In this document: positions 15,668-24,122 of the stretch, one piece after another
How the letters are laid out: each line of letters starts with the position of its first letter
How positions within the stretch are numbered: position 1 is the first letter of the stretch
Origin: Pedobacter sp. HMWF019
GTDB lineage: Bacteria > Bacteroidota > Bacteroidia > Sphingobacteriales > Sphingobacteriaceae
DNA length: 46,801 nt
Reading direction: 5' to 3'
Assembly: GCF_003061025.1 (NCBI RefSeq)
Contig: NZ_QAIL01000043.1
Coordinates: 1 to 46,801 of the forward strand
Program-made: the position numbers and the translations under genes
The notes under the pieces: model-generated
What the model was told of the DNA's origin: nothing
Database searches by the model: none
The model's input: the letters and a program-made list of their open reading frames with translations, nothing else

Positions 15668-16775
15668 TAGGCAAAGATAAAAAATTGCTTAACATTTCTA
15701 TGTAAAGCTTTCTTGCCGTTCTGCCTTTTCCACTATTAACCAGGGTATCCTGGTGCCAGGTCATGTACAATTTACCTTCCAGTAATTTAACGGTATCTAC
15801 AATGTTTTTCCATTGAGCGAGGGTAGGGGCAATTCTGATGTGTTTGTCGTTAGACAGGCTTCCGTCATTAATAGCGACCGGATGTACAATGAGGTGCGTG
15901 GTTTTTTCCAGCTGAAGATCATACCATGGAAAAGGTGTACAGGTCCCTGCTCTAAAGCCGGTTGTATGTTTATAGCCCATGCGATAATCATTCACTGTTC
16001 CTGCTTTCAGGAGCTGGAGGTAGCTTTGCGGGAGATTGATCTGTCCGTCGCATTCATGATCTTCATCCTGGCTGGGTTTGAAAAAGAAGCGTGCCTTAAT
16101 TCTGTATGGTTCGTGTACGGTGTTTACAAAGGCCTGGATGTCTTTGGCCTTTCTGTCTTCAGTTTTGTCTTTTCTTAAAACTGCAGTCACCTTTCGAAAT
16201 AGGTTAATCGTGGTTTTAAACAATCCGTCTGAGCCGGATGTACCAGGATACATGCAAATTAAAGGTATAAAGTCGTAGGTCTTTTTTTCGAAAAACAGAT
16301 TAGGGTACTTTTTCAGCAAGATATTCTTCAGGATCAGCGCCCAGGCATCTATCACCGGGATCTGCAGTAGTTTTAACTTACTTTGAAGACTGTATTCCGG
16401 TGGATAATGCCCTTCTGTGTCCGGGTGAAAAGGTAAATATTCTTCATAACGGCTGATAAAATAAAATGAGGCAGCAAACACATCAAAGGGCAGTGTACTG
16501 CCGGTTACTGCAAAGGGAACGATTGTGTCTCCAAATGCAGTGGTTTTAAAACTGGTTTTTATAATGGCATGGGCAAGCAGCAGGTCTGTGTTTTTAAAAA
16601 ACAGTTCGTTACCTACCGGCTGATCGGCATAACTGATCTTTGGGAGTGTGGATGCTTTGAACTCTGCCAGATTTGAGCTGAAGCCAACCTGGGTTTTCAG
16701 GACATCGTTAAAGATAAAATTAAAAATATATCTTATCCGGGGCGTTAGTATCGGTACATAGGCCAGTAGCTTCAT
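15648..16775 (-). CDS. DUF7033 / polysaccharide deacetylase-like protein, catalytically degenerate
   Basis: 375-residue protein. The N-terminal half (RYIFNFIFNDVL, LPFDVFAASFYFISRYEEYL) matches the DUF7033 domain that precedes a polysaccharide deacetylase fold, and the C-terminus retains YRMGYKHTTGFRAGTCTPF and the WHQDTL segment. The Asp motif normally following FIP (TxDID-like) here reads FIPLICMYPG, and the middle block carrying the metal-binding HxS is missing, judged from memory of the family. It is therefore probably inactive as a deacetylase. The frame opens at 16811, but MKLLAYVPIL from 16775 is the family-like start. It heads the upp unit and is divergent from uvrB. Confidence 0.7.
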   Translation of the reverse strand: MKLLAYVPILTPRIRYIFNFIFNDVLKTQVGFSSNLAEFKASTLPKISYADQPVGNELFFKNTDLLLAHAIIKTSFKTTAFGDTIVPFAVTGSTLPFDVFAASFYFISRYEEYLPFHPDTEGHYPPEYSLQSKLKLLQIPVIDAWALILKNILLKKYPNLFFEKKTYDFIPLICMYPGTSGSDGLFKTTINLFRKVTAVLRKDKTEDRKAKDIQAFVNTVHEPYRIKARFFFKPSQDEDHECDGQINLPQSYLQLLKAGTVNDYRMGYKHTTGFRAGTCTPFPWYDLQLEKTTHLIVHPVAINDGSLSNDKHIRIAPTLAQWKNIVDTVKLLEGKLYMTWHQDTLVNSGKGRTARKLYIEMLSNFLSLPNDIRPQ

Positions 16776-16848
16776 GATGACCATAAAAATAAGATTTTTA
16801 TTTAAAAGCAAGCAAGCCCCCCGGATATTTCCTTCGTAAATAATTTCT

Positions 16849-16856
16849 TATCTTTG
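16849..16856 (+). promoter_or_regulatory. uvrB -7 box (TATCTTTG), start-proximal
   Basis: A perfect TAnnTTTG match ends only 5 nt before the uvrB ATG at 16862. Transcription would start at or within a few bases of the ATG, implying a leaderless or nearly leaderless mRNA. Confidence 0.6.
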
Positions 16857-16861
16857 ATTTG

Positions 16862-18898
16862 ATGAAATTCAAACTCGTATCAGATTATAAACCTACAGGA
16901 GATCAGCCCAATGCCATCAGGCAATTGGTAGAAGGGGTAAACAATCAGGAGCACTATCAGACGCTGCTTGGTGTAACAGGTTCTGGGAAAACCTTTACTG
17001 TTGCGAACCTTATTGAGCAGACGCAGAAACCAACCTTGATCCTGAGTCATAACAAGACACTGGCCGCACAGTTGTATGGAGAGTTTAAGCAATTCTTTCC
17101 AGAGAATGCGGTGAATTATTTTGTTTCTTATTATGATTACTATCAACCTGAGGCGTATATGCCCAGTAGCAATACTTATATAGAGAAAGATCTGAGTATC
17201 AACGAAGAGATTGAAAAGCTCAGGTTAAGGACGACCTCTGCCTTAATGTCGGGGAGAAGGGATGTGATTGTCGTTTCCTCTATTTCCTGTATTTATGGTA
17301 TGGGAAATCCCGAAGATTTCTCCAGGTCTGTATTTCGTTTCTCCGTGGGAACAAGGATTTCCCGTAATTCTTTTCTGCACAGCCTGGTCGAGATTTTGTA
17401 CGCCAGGACGATTAATGATTTTAAACGAGGTACTTTTCGGGTAAAGGGTGATACCGTGGATATTTTTCCTGCCTATCTGGATAATGCCTACCGGATTTCT
17501 TTTTTCGGGGATGATATTGAAGAGCTGAGTGTGATCGATCCGGTTACGGGCAAGACCCTGGAAAAACTGGAAGATATGGCCATATATCCAGCCAATTTAT
17601 TTGTGACGCCTAAAGACAGGTTTAATTCATCTATATGGGGCATTCAGGAAGAACTGGAGATCCGCAAGAACCAGCTGATCGAAGACCGGCAGCTTTTGGA
17701 AGCAAAAAGACTGGAAGAAAGGGTGAATTTTGATATAGAGATGATGAAAGAGCTGGGCTATTGTTCTGGTATTGAAAATTATTCACGTTTCTTTGATGGT
17801 CGTTCACCAGGGATGCGCCCTTTCTGTTTGCTGGATTACTTTCCTGATGATTATTTAATGGTGATTGATGAAAGTCATGTCACTGTACCTCAGATCAGGG
17901 CGATGTATGGCGGTGACAGATCAAGGAAAATGTCGCTGGTGGAATATGGTTTTCGTTTACCCTCCGCTTTGGACAACCGGCCTTTGAATTTTGAGGAATT
18001 TGAGCGTCTGGCACCGCAAACGGTTTACGTGAGTGCCACACCTGCAGATTATGAACTGCAGAAGTCAGATGGTATATATGTGGAGCAGGTGATCCGGCCT
18101 ACGGGTTTGCTCGATCCTCTGATTGAAGTTCGGCCGGCAGTAAATCAGGTGGATGATCTGCTGGAAGAAATAGAGAAAACCATTAAGATGGGTGATCGGA
18201 TTTTGGTGACTACTTTAACCAAACGTATGGCAGAAGAGCTGACCAAATACATGGATCGGCTGAACATTAAGGTTCGCTATATTCACTCTGAGGTGAAAAC
18301 ACTTGAGCGGGTAGAGATCCTTAGAGGTTTACGCTTAGGGGAATTCGATGTGCTGATCGGGATCAACCTGCTGAGGGAAGGACTTGATCTTCCTGAGGTG
18401 TCTTTTGTAGCCATATTGGATGCGGATAAAGAAGGTTTTTTACGTTCTGACCGGGCCTTGATACAGACCATTGGACGGGCAGCGCGGAATGATAGAGGAA
18501 GGGTAATTATGTATGCGGACAATATGACCGAATCCATGGAAAGGACGATTGACGAAACCAACCGGAGAAGGGAAAAGCAAATCGCCTACAACCTGGAACA
18601 TGGAATTACGCCTAAAACCGTTGGCAAGAGTAGAGAAGCCATTATGGAACAAACTTCAATGCTTGATTTTTCTGAGAATGCCACAAGAGCTAAGGCCTAT
18701 GTGGAGGTAGATGAAGTGAGTATTGCGGCAGATCCGGTGGTTCAGTATATGACCAAAGCAGAAATGCAGAAGTCAATAGATAAAACGCGTAAAGAGATGA
18801 GTAAGGCAGCTAAAGATATGGACTTCCTGCTGGCCGCCCGATTAAGGGATGAGATGTTTGCCATGGAAAAAGTATTTGAGGAACGTTTTGGCAAGTAA
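16862..18898 (+). CDS. uvrB: UvrABC excinuclease subunit B
   Basis: 678-residue DNA-damage recognition helicase of nucleotide excision repair. Walker A is GVTGSGKT at 37-44. The beta-hairpin that wedges DNA follows, with YYDYYQPEAYMP near 92-103, then the DEAD-like VIDESHVT and the helicase C-terminal motifs RALIQTIGRAARN. The C-terminal UVR domain that binds UvrC (DMDFLLAARLRDEMFAMEK) is intact. The frame opens with a TTG one codon earlier; the ATG at 16862 gives the usual N-terminus. It is followed by ywbE after 24 bp. No uvrA or uvrC in the window. Confidence 0.97.
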   Translation: MKFKLVSDYKPTGDQPNAIRQLVEGVNNQEHYQTLLGVTGSGKTFTVANLIEQTQKPTLILSHNKTLAAQLYGEFKQFFPENAVNYFVSYYDYYQPEAYMPSSNTYIEKDLSINEEIEKLRLRTTSALMSGRRDVIVVSSISCIYGMGNPEDFSRSVFRFSVGTRISRNSFLHSLVEILYARTINDFKRGTFRVKGDTVDIFPAYLDNAYRISFFGDDIEELSVIDPVTGKTLEKLEDMAIYPANLFVTPKDRFNSSIWGIQEELEIRKNQLIEDRQLLEAKRLEERVNFDIEMMKELGYCSGIENYSRFFDGRSPGMRPFCLLDYFPDDYLMVIDESHVTVPQIRAMYGGDRSRKMSLVEYGFRLPSALDNRPLNFEEFERLAPQTVYVSATPADYELQKSDGIYVEQVIRPTGLLDPLIEVRPAVNQVDDLLEEIEKTIKMGDRILVTTLTKRMAEELTKYMDRLNIKVRYIHSEVKTLERVEILRGLRLGEFDVLIGINLLREGLDLPEVSFVAILDADKEGFLRSDRALIQTIGRAARNDRGRVIMYADNMTESMERTIDETNRRREKQIAYNLEHGITPKTVGKSREAIMEQTSMLDFSENATRAKAYVEVDEVSIAADPVVQYMTKAEMQKSIDKTRKEMSKAAKDMDFLLAARLRDEMFAMEKVFEERFGK

Positions 18899-18922
18899 AT
18901 TGAGTATAGTAAAGATTAAGTA

Positions 18923-19123
18923 ATGGACGGAAAGAACAGAAAAGACATTTACCCGGGTTTAGAGGTGGATATTATTTTAAAGAAAGATCAGAGAAGTGGT
19001 GCCTTGACCAGGGGGATTGTTGCAAATTTATTAACTTCTTCCCCTTTTCATTCCAGGGGCATTAAAGTGAGGCTGGAGGACGGACAGGTAGGTCGGGTGG
19101 CACATATTGTGGAGGAAGATTAA
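18923..19123 (+). CDS. ywbE: YwbE-family small protein
   Basis: 66-residue protein matching YwbE: RKDIYPGLEVDIILKKDQRSG, GIVANLLTSSPFHSRGIKVRLEDGQVGRV. The fold is expected to be a small KOW/SH3-like beta barrel, which suggests nucleic-acid or ribosome contact, but the function is uncharacterised. It lies 24 bp after uvrB and is probably cotranscribed. Full length for the family. Confidence 0.88.
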   Translation: MDGKNRKDIYPGLEVDIILKKDQRSGALTRGIVANLLTSSPFHSRGIKVRLEDGQVGRVAHIVEED

Positions 19124-19180
19124 TTGTAATGTAAGTGCAATAATCTGGCTGAAACTGTAATAATCAACAATGAATTCCGT

Positions 19181-19188
19181 CATATTTG
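19181..19188 (+). promoter_or_regulatory. Near-consensus -7 box (CATATTTG) for DUF4834 gene
   Basis: CATATTTG differs from TAnnTTTG only at the first position and lies 21 nt before the ATG at 19210. The same octamer recurs before the small ORF at 22140. Weak support. Confidence 0.3.
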
Positions 19189-19209
19189 TAAACATTAAGA
19201 CGAATTAAC

Positions 19210-19455
19210 ATGGGAATAGTGAAATTTCTTTTTATAACGATATTGGTGATGTGGGTAATCAGAATGCTTTTGAAGCTGGTTTTCCCACTGGTGCTTAGAA
19301 ATATTTTTAACAATATGCAACAACAGGCTAATGGTGCACAACAAGCCCCAAGAAGACCTGAGGGCTCTATATCCATAGATTATATGCCGCCGAAGCCTAA
19401 GCCTGGAAATGTAGATAAGCTGGGTGATTTTGTAGACTACGAAGAGGTTAAATAA
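19210..19455 (+). CDS. DUF4834 small membrane protein
   Basis: 81-residue protein with one N-terminal transmembrane helix (about residues 4-31) followed by a Gln/Ala/Pro-rich linker and a short conserved tail, SISIDYMPPKPK and DKLGDFVDYEEVK, characteristic of the Bacteroidota DUF4834 family. The tail is acidic and likely cytoplasmic. Function unknown. It lies between ywbE and the YfhO gene, which has its own -7 box. Confidence 0.82.
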   Translation: MGIVKFLFITILVMWVIRMLLKLVFPLVLRNIFNNMQQQANGAQQAPRRPEGSISIDYMPPKPKPGNVDKLGDFVDYEEVK

Positions 19456-19494
19456 TTATAATATTAATTTAAGCGCTTATTTCCTTCATTTTTA

Positions 19495-19502
19495 TATTTT
19501 TG
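19495..19502 (+). promoter_or_regulatory. -7 box (TATTTTTG) for the YfhO gene
   Basis: TATTTTTG matches TAnnTTTG, 28 nt before the ATG at 19531. A 10-bp palindrome TAAGCGCTTA at 19470-19479, just upstream, could be an operator, though no regulator can be named. Confidence 0.5.
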
Positions 19503-19530
19503 GGGTTAGTTTAAATATTAAATAGCCCTA

Positions 19531-22011
19531 ATGAATACTTGGTTTAAAAGAAATGGCATCCACGTTGCCATCGCTGCATTTTTCGTAATTATCTGTTTCG
19601 CCTATTTCAGCCCTGTTTTGCAAGGCAAGGGACCGGCTCAAAGTGATGTCCTGCAGGCAAAAGCGATGCAGAAAGAAATTATGGACTACAAGGCTAAAGA
19701 TGGTAAAGGACCTCTTTGGACCAACCAGATGTTTGGTGGTATGCCAGCTTATCAGATTTGGGTTCAATACCCAATGAATGGTGCAACTTATGTCATTTCT
19801 GCGATTAAAACCATATTGCCAGATCCCGTGGATGTGGTTTTATTGTATCTGTTGGGGGCGTATTTGCTGTTTTGTGTATTAAAGATCAACCCGTATCTTG
19901 CGGCACTAGGGGCAATAGCTTTCGCTTTTACCTCTTATAATTTTATCATTATCGCTGCAGGGCATAGTAACAAGGCCCTGGCCATTGCTTTCTTTGCACC
20001 GATTCTGGCTTCGGTGCTCTTAACCCTCCGTGGAAAGCATTGGGTGGGTGGAAGCTTGTTTGCGCTGTTCCTCGCTTTGGAGATCAGGGCCAATCACATC
20101 CAAATGACCTATTATATCTCGCTTGCATTGGTGATTTACCTGGCTATTGAATTGTATCATGCCTGGAAAGAAAAGAAGCTATCTGCATTTGGACGGGGCT
20201 TAAGCTTTTTGGCTATTGGTGCTGTATTGGCGCTGATGGTGAATACAAGTGTCTTATGGACGACCTATGAATATGGAAAAGAATCCAACAGGGGGAAATC
20301 TAATTTAACCACAGATAAGGCAGAGGAAAAGAGTGGCCTTTCTAAAGAATATGCCTACGGCTGGAGCCAGGGTGTTGGGGAGAGTTTTACATTTTTGATT
20401 CCAAATCTTTACGGTGGTGCTACCAGTATTGATGCCTTGGTAAAACCGGAAAGCAATGCTTATAAATCTTTACAGTCATTGACTGGAGGCGATCCAACGC
20501 AGGCCATTCAACAGCTGGCCGGACAGATTGGTTATCAGCAGTATTGGGGCGGTAAGCCAGGTACTTCAGGTCCGTATTATTTCGGGGCAATTATCTGCTT
20601 CCTGTTTGTTTTTGGACTGCTTGTTGTAAGAAGTCGCTTTAAATGGTGGGCCCTGGGTACAACGATTTTGTTTATGCTGCTTTCTTTTGGAAGTAATTTT
20701 CCATTGATATCCGATTTATTCTTTGACTATTTTCCTTTATACAATAAATTCAGAGCTGTAGAATCTATTTTGGCTGTGGTAGGCCTGATGGTTCCGATTT
20801 TGGCCGTTCTTGCTGTTAAAGAGGCTACAGAAAGTAAGCTGGAACAAAAAACACTGCTTAAAAAATTAACGATTGCTGCGGCAATTACCGGGGGATTTTC
20901 TTTGTTGGTTGCCATTATGCCAACCGTATTTTTCAGTTTCACCAGTGAGAATCATCAACGTATGCTGGAAGCCCTTACGCAGATTCTGCAGAACAACAGG
21001 GGAGAAGCACTAAAAGTTGCTAATGCTCTGGTGGCGGATCGTGTTGGTATTGCCCGTGCGGATGCTTTGAGATCGGTGCTTTTTATAGCGATTGCTTATG
21101 CATTGATCTGGGCCTTCATCACTAAAAAGATGAACCTTCAGCTGGCATTGATCCTGCTTGGTTTTGCCGTTTTGATCGATATGTGGCAGGTAGACCGTCG
21201 TTATTTAAACAACAATAATTTCGCTAGTAAATCAGACCTGGCCAATCATTTTCAACCAAGAGACGTGGATACGTTTATTATGGCGGATAAAGATCCGGAT
21301 TTCAGGGTAATGGATCTGACAACCTCCACTTTTTCAGATGCGAGTGCCTCTCAGTTTCATAAGACCGTTGGTGGTTACCATGCAGCTAAATTGAAGCGTT
21401 TCCAGGAGTTGATTGACAATCAGTTTTCAAAAAGTGTAAACCAGGATGTGCTGGACATGTTGAATACTAAATATATTATTACACAGGATCAGCAAAATGG
21501 TTCTTATAAAATGCAAAGAAATCAAACTGCTGCGGGAAATGCATGGATTGTACAAAATGTACAATTTGCCAAAGATGCGGATGAAGAAATGAAGGCCATT
21601 GGTAGCTTTGATCCAAAAAAGGAAGCGATTGTAGACATCAGATATAAAGGCCTTATCGATGAGAAAAAGGTAACAGGTGGTGGTGCAACAGCTATGATTA
21701 CATTAGATAGTTATCATCCGGACCATTTGGTTTATTCCTACAGTGCGCCTTCAGATGTGATTGCCGTTTTTTCTGAAATTTACTATGACAAAGGCTGGAA
21801 TATGTACATAGATAATGAGAAAAAGCCTTATTTCAGGGCTGATTACGTATTACGTGCAGCACAACTTCCTGCGGGTAATCATAAAGTAGAGTTTAAATTT
21901 GAGCCTGTTTCTTATTATGCAGGGGAAAAGATTTCTCTGGCAGGATCTGTTTTATTGCTGGCCGCACTGGGGTTTGCATTTTACGGAGACAGAAAAAAGA
22001 AAGCCGCTTAA
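19531..22011 (+). CDS. YfhO-family membrane protein (GT-C-like)
   Basis: 826-residue polytopic membrane protein of the YfhO family. The first helix lies at residues 10-30, followed by QSDVLQAKAMQKEI and WTNQMFGGMPAYQI in the large periplasmic loop, a segment conserved in this family. About a dozen helices follow, then a soluble domain from about 580 with FRVMDLTTSTFSDAS, and a closing helix at 800-820 before a KKKAA tail. YfhO proteins are predicted lipid-phosphate-sugar-dependent glycosyltransferases; in Firmicutes they glycosylate lipoteichoic acid. The target in Bacteroidota is unknown. It is followed by a clear terminator. Confidence 0.9.
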   Translation: MNTWFKRNGIHVAIAAFFVIICFAYFSPVLQGKGPAQSDVLQAKAMQKEIMDYKAKDGKGPLWTNQMFGGMPAYQIWVQYPMNGATYVISAIKTILPDPVDVVLLYLLGAYLLFCVLKINPYLAALGAIAFAFTSYNFIIIAAGHSNKALAIAFFAPILASVLLTLRGKHWVGGSLFALFLALEIRANHIQMTYYISLALVIYLAIELYHAWKEKKLSAFGRGLSFLAIGAVLALMVNTSVLWTTYEYGKESNRGKSNLTTDKAEEKSGLSKEYAYGWSQGVGESFTFLIPNLYGGATSIDALVKPESNAYKSLQSLTGGDPTQAIQQLAGQIGYQQYWGGKPGTSGPYYFGAIICFLFVFGLLVVRSRFKWWALGTTILFMLLSFGSNFPLISDLFFDYFPLYNKFRAVESILAVVGLMVPILAVLAVKEATESKLEQKTLLKKLTIAAAITGGFSLLVAIMPTVFFSFTSENHQRMLEALTQILQNNRGEALKVANALVADRVGIARADALRSVLFIAIAYALIWAFITKKMNLQLALILLGFAVLIDMWQVDRRYLNNNNFASKSDLANHFQPRDVDTFIMADKDPDFRVMDLTTSTFSDASASQFHKTVGGYHAAKLKRFQELIDNQFSKSVNQDVLDMLNTKYIITQDQQNGSYKMQRNQTAAGNAWIVQNVQFAKDADEEMKAIGSFDPKKEAIVDIRYKGLIDEKKVTGGGATAMITLDSYHPDHLVYSYSAPSDVIAVFSEIYYDKGWNMYIDNEKKPYFRADYVLRAAQLPAGNHKVEFKFEPVSYYAGEKISLAGSVLLLAALGFAFYGDRKKKAA

Positions 22012-22035
22012 ACGCTTTTTTAGATATTTGTATTC

Positions 22036-22073
22036 AAGGTTATTGTCGTAAGGCAATAACCTTTTGTTTTTTT
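22036..22073 (+). terminator. Intrinsic terminator after the YfhO gene
   Basis: AAGGTTATTG (22036-22045) pairs with CAATAACCTT (22054-22063) and is followed by TTGTTTTTTT. A classical rho-independent structure 25 bp after the stop codon. Confidence 0.85.
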
Positions 22074-22093
22074 AATAATATTCTGTTAATGAC

Positions 22094-22119
22094 TTGTTAA
22101 CCTGCGTATTGCATATTTG
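22094..22119 (+). promoter_or_regulatory. Possible promoter for the LpxH-like unit
   Basis: A TTG at 22094-22096 lies 15 nt before CATATTTG (22112-22119), a one-mismatch version of the -7 box. It follows a terminator and precedes the small ORF at 22140 by 20 nt, so a promoter is expected here. Confidence 0.4.
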
Positions 22120-22139
22120 TGTTCATAAACTAAAGATCT

Positions 22140-22232
22140 ATGGAGGAAATGATCGTGATAGGATGTGTTATTGCTCTGGTTGCCTTCTTTTTTAGTCCTT
22201 ATGATCTGAAAATGGATGACGATGACGTCTAA
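22140..22232 (+). CDS. Possible 30-residue single-span membrane peptide
   Basis: An ATG at 22140 opens a 30-codon frame ending at TAA 22230-22232. The product has an acidic start (MEEM), a hydrophobic span of about 16 residues (IVIGCVIALVAFFFSP) and a strongly acidic tail (KMDDDDV). It lies directly after a candidate promoter and overlaps the start of the metallophosphoesterase by 17 nt, an arrangement that suggests translational coupling. I do not recognise a family. It could also be a chance frame; composition and placement are the only support. Confidence 0.4.
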   Translation: MEEMIVIGCVIALVAFFFSPYDLKMDDDDV

Positions 22233-23076
22233 AAGAGAAGTAGAAATTGCAGTCATTTCGGACGTACACCTGGGTACCTACGGCTGCCACGCCAAAGAGC
22301 TTTTAAAATATCTGAAAAGCATTAAACCTAAAATGTTGATTCTTAATGGCGACATTATTGATATCTGGCAATTTAGCAAAAGGTACTGGCCGGAAACACA
22401 TATGAAGGTGGTTCGTAAACTGATGAAATTTGTGGTGGAAGGGGTGCCAGTATATTACCTGACGGGTAACCATGATGAACTCTTACGTAAATTTGCAGAT
22501 ATGCACTTAGGAGCTTTCCATTTGCAAAATAAACTGGTTTTGGAAATAGATGGTAAAAAAGCCTGGTTCTTTCATGGAGATATTTTTGATGTGACCATGC
22601 AGCATTCCAAATGGCTGGCGAAACTTGGTGCCGTAGGATATGACACCCTGATTCTGATCAATAGTTTTGTAAACTGGGGCCTGAAGATTTTCGGGCGAGA
22701 GAAAATGAGTTTCTCAAAAAAGGTTAAAGAAAGCTTTAAAGATGCTGTAAAGTTTATCAATAGTTTTGAACAGACAGCAGCGGAGCTGGCTGTTGAAAAA
22801 GGCTATGAATATGTGGTTTGTGGTCATATTCATCAGCCGGAAATGCGTGGTATTGAAACTGAAAATGGTAGCGTAACTTATTTGAACAGCGGAGACTGGA
22901 TTGAAAACCTGACTGCTCTGGAATACAACAATAAGGCCTGGAAAATATTTAAATATGAGGCCAAAGATTATGAAACAGATATAGAGGAAGAAGGAATTCT
23001 TTCTGACAGCGAAGATTTACATAGTAAACTGGATATCAATGTATTATTGCAAAAGATCAAATTAGAAATTGTCTAA
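22216..23076 (+). CDS. LpxH-like UDP-2,3-diacylglucosamine diphosphatase / metallophosphoesterase
   Basis: 286-residue calcineurin-like phosphoesterase. The metal-binding motifs run in order: SDVHLG with Asp16 and His18, NGDIID with Asp46, TGNHDE (83-88), FFHGDIFD, and CGHIHQP. The helical insert between motifs resembles the LpxH type (UDP-2,3-diacylglucosamine to lipid X plus UMP in lipid A synthesis), and the protein is likely inner-membrane associated. The exact substrate is inferred. Start could be 22216 or the ATG at 22222; both lie within the preceding small ORF. A glycosyltransferase follows after 29 bp. Confidence 0.82.
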   Translation: MTMTSKREVEIAVISDVHLGTYGCHAKELLKYLKSIKPKMLILNGDIIDIWQFSKRYWPETHMKVVRKLMKFVVEGVPVYYLTGNHDELLRKFADMHLGAFHLQNKLVLEIDGKKAWFFHGDIFDVTMQHSKWLAKLGAVGYDTLILINSFVNWGLKIFGREKMSFSKKVKESFKDAVKFINSFEQTAAELAVEKGYEYVVCGHIHQPEMRGIETENGSVTYLNSGDWIENLTALEYNNKAWKIFKYEAKDYETDIEEEGILSDSEDLHSKLDINVLLQKIKLEIV

Positions 23077-23105
23077 AGCCTAAAATTTACAGATATTCGG
23101 TGCGG

Positions 23106-24092
23106 ATGAAGATATTATATGCGATTCAGGGAACGGGAAACGGGCACATCAGCCGTGCCAGAGAGATTGTTCCATTGTTACAACAGCATGGCGATGTGGA
23201 GCTTCTGATCAGCGGAACGCAGGCAGATGTCAGGTTGAGCCAGCCTGTTAAATATCAGCTCCATGGTTTTAGCTTTATTTTTGGTAAAAAGGGTGGTGTT
23301 GACCACTTTGAGACCTGGAAGACCATGAACCTTCCGCGCTTTGTAAAAGACATGAGGTCTCTTCCTTTGAAGGATTATAGCTTAATTATTAATGACTTTG
23401 AACCGGTAACCGCATGGGCATGCAGGCTTAAGGGAATAGAAAGCGTTGGTTTAAGCCACCAGGCTTCTTTTCAGTCTCCCAGGGTGCCTAAGCCAAAGAG
23501 TATTGACTGGGCCCAGCTGGTCATGAAATATTATGCGCCGGCCACACATTATGTGGGTTTTCATTTTGACCGCTATGATGATTTTATATATACACCGGTG
23601 ATCCGTTCGGAGATCAGGAATTTAGTGGTCAGGGATCTTGGGCATTATACGGTGTATCTTCCGGCGATAGACGATAAATTTCTTGTACCGCTGCTGAAAC
23701 AGATTCCAGGCGTATGCTGGCAGGTTTTTTCCAAGCACTCAAAAGTTAAATACACAGACGGAAATGTTCAGGTTGCACCGGTCAACAACGAGGAATTCAA
23801 TACAAGTCTGGCAGGTAGTTCCGGATTATTTACCGGAGGTGGATTTGAGGGGCCGGCAGAAGCGTTGTTTTTGGGTAAAAAATTGTTGGTTGTACCTATG
23901 AAATTTCAATATGAACAACAATGCAATGCATTTGCCTTAAAGCAATTTGGTTTGCCAGTGATCTGGGGAAGTAATAAAAACTGGTTACCAGTGATCAGGG
24001 ACTGGGTAGAACAACCTCAAAAGCATAAATTTTATTTCCCGGATGAAACGGCTGCAGTAATTGATAAAGTTGTAAAGGAGTTTGCCAGATAA
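23106..24092 (+). CDS. GT-B glycosyltransferase, MJ1255/MurG-like
   Basis: 328-residue GT-B-type protein. The N-terminal GTGNGHISRARE (9-20) is the glycine-rich GxGHxxR motif of MJ1255-like and MurG-related transferases. The C-terminal donor site reads TGGGFEGPAEALFLGKKLLVVP with the family Glu residues. A GTG two codons upstream keeps the frame, but the ATG at 23106 is preferred. It lies between an LpxH-like phosphatase and a DUF6427 membrane protein in one unit, which suggests a lipid or envelope glycan acceptor; this is inference only. Confidence 0.85.
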   Translation: MKILYAIQGTGNGHISRAREIVPLLQQHGDVELLISGTQADVRLSQPVKYQLHGFSFIFGKKGGVDHFETWKTMNLPRFVKDMRSLPLKDYSLIINDFEPVTAWACRLKGIESVGLSHQASFQSPRVPKPKSIDWAQLVMKYYAPATHYVGFHFDRYDDFIYTPVIRSEIRNLVVRDLGHYTVYLPAIDDKFLVPLLKQIPGVCWQVFSKHSKVKYTDGNVQVAPVNNEEFNTSLAGSSGLFTGGGFEGPAEALFLGKKLLVVPMKFQYEQQCNAFALKQFGLPVIWGSNKNWLPVIRDWVEQPQKHKFYFPDETAAVIDKVVKEFAR

Positions 24093-24122
24093 TTTCCTTT
24101 ACTTTGCCCTTAGTATACAGGC

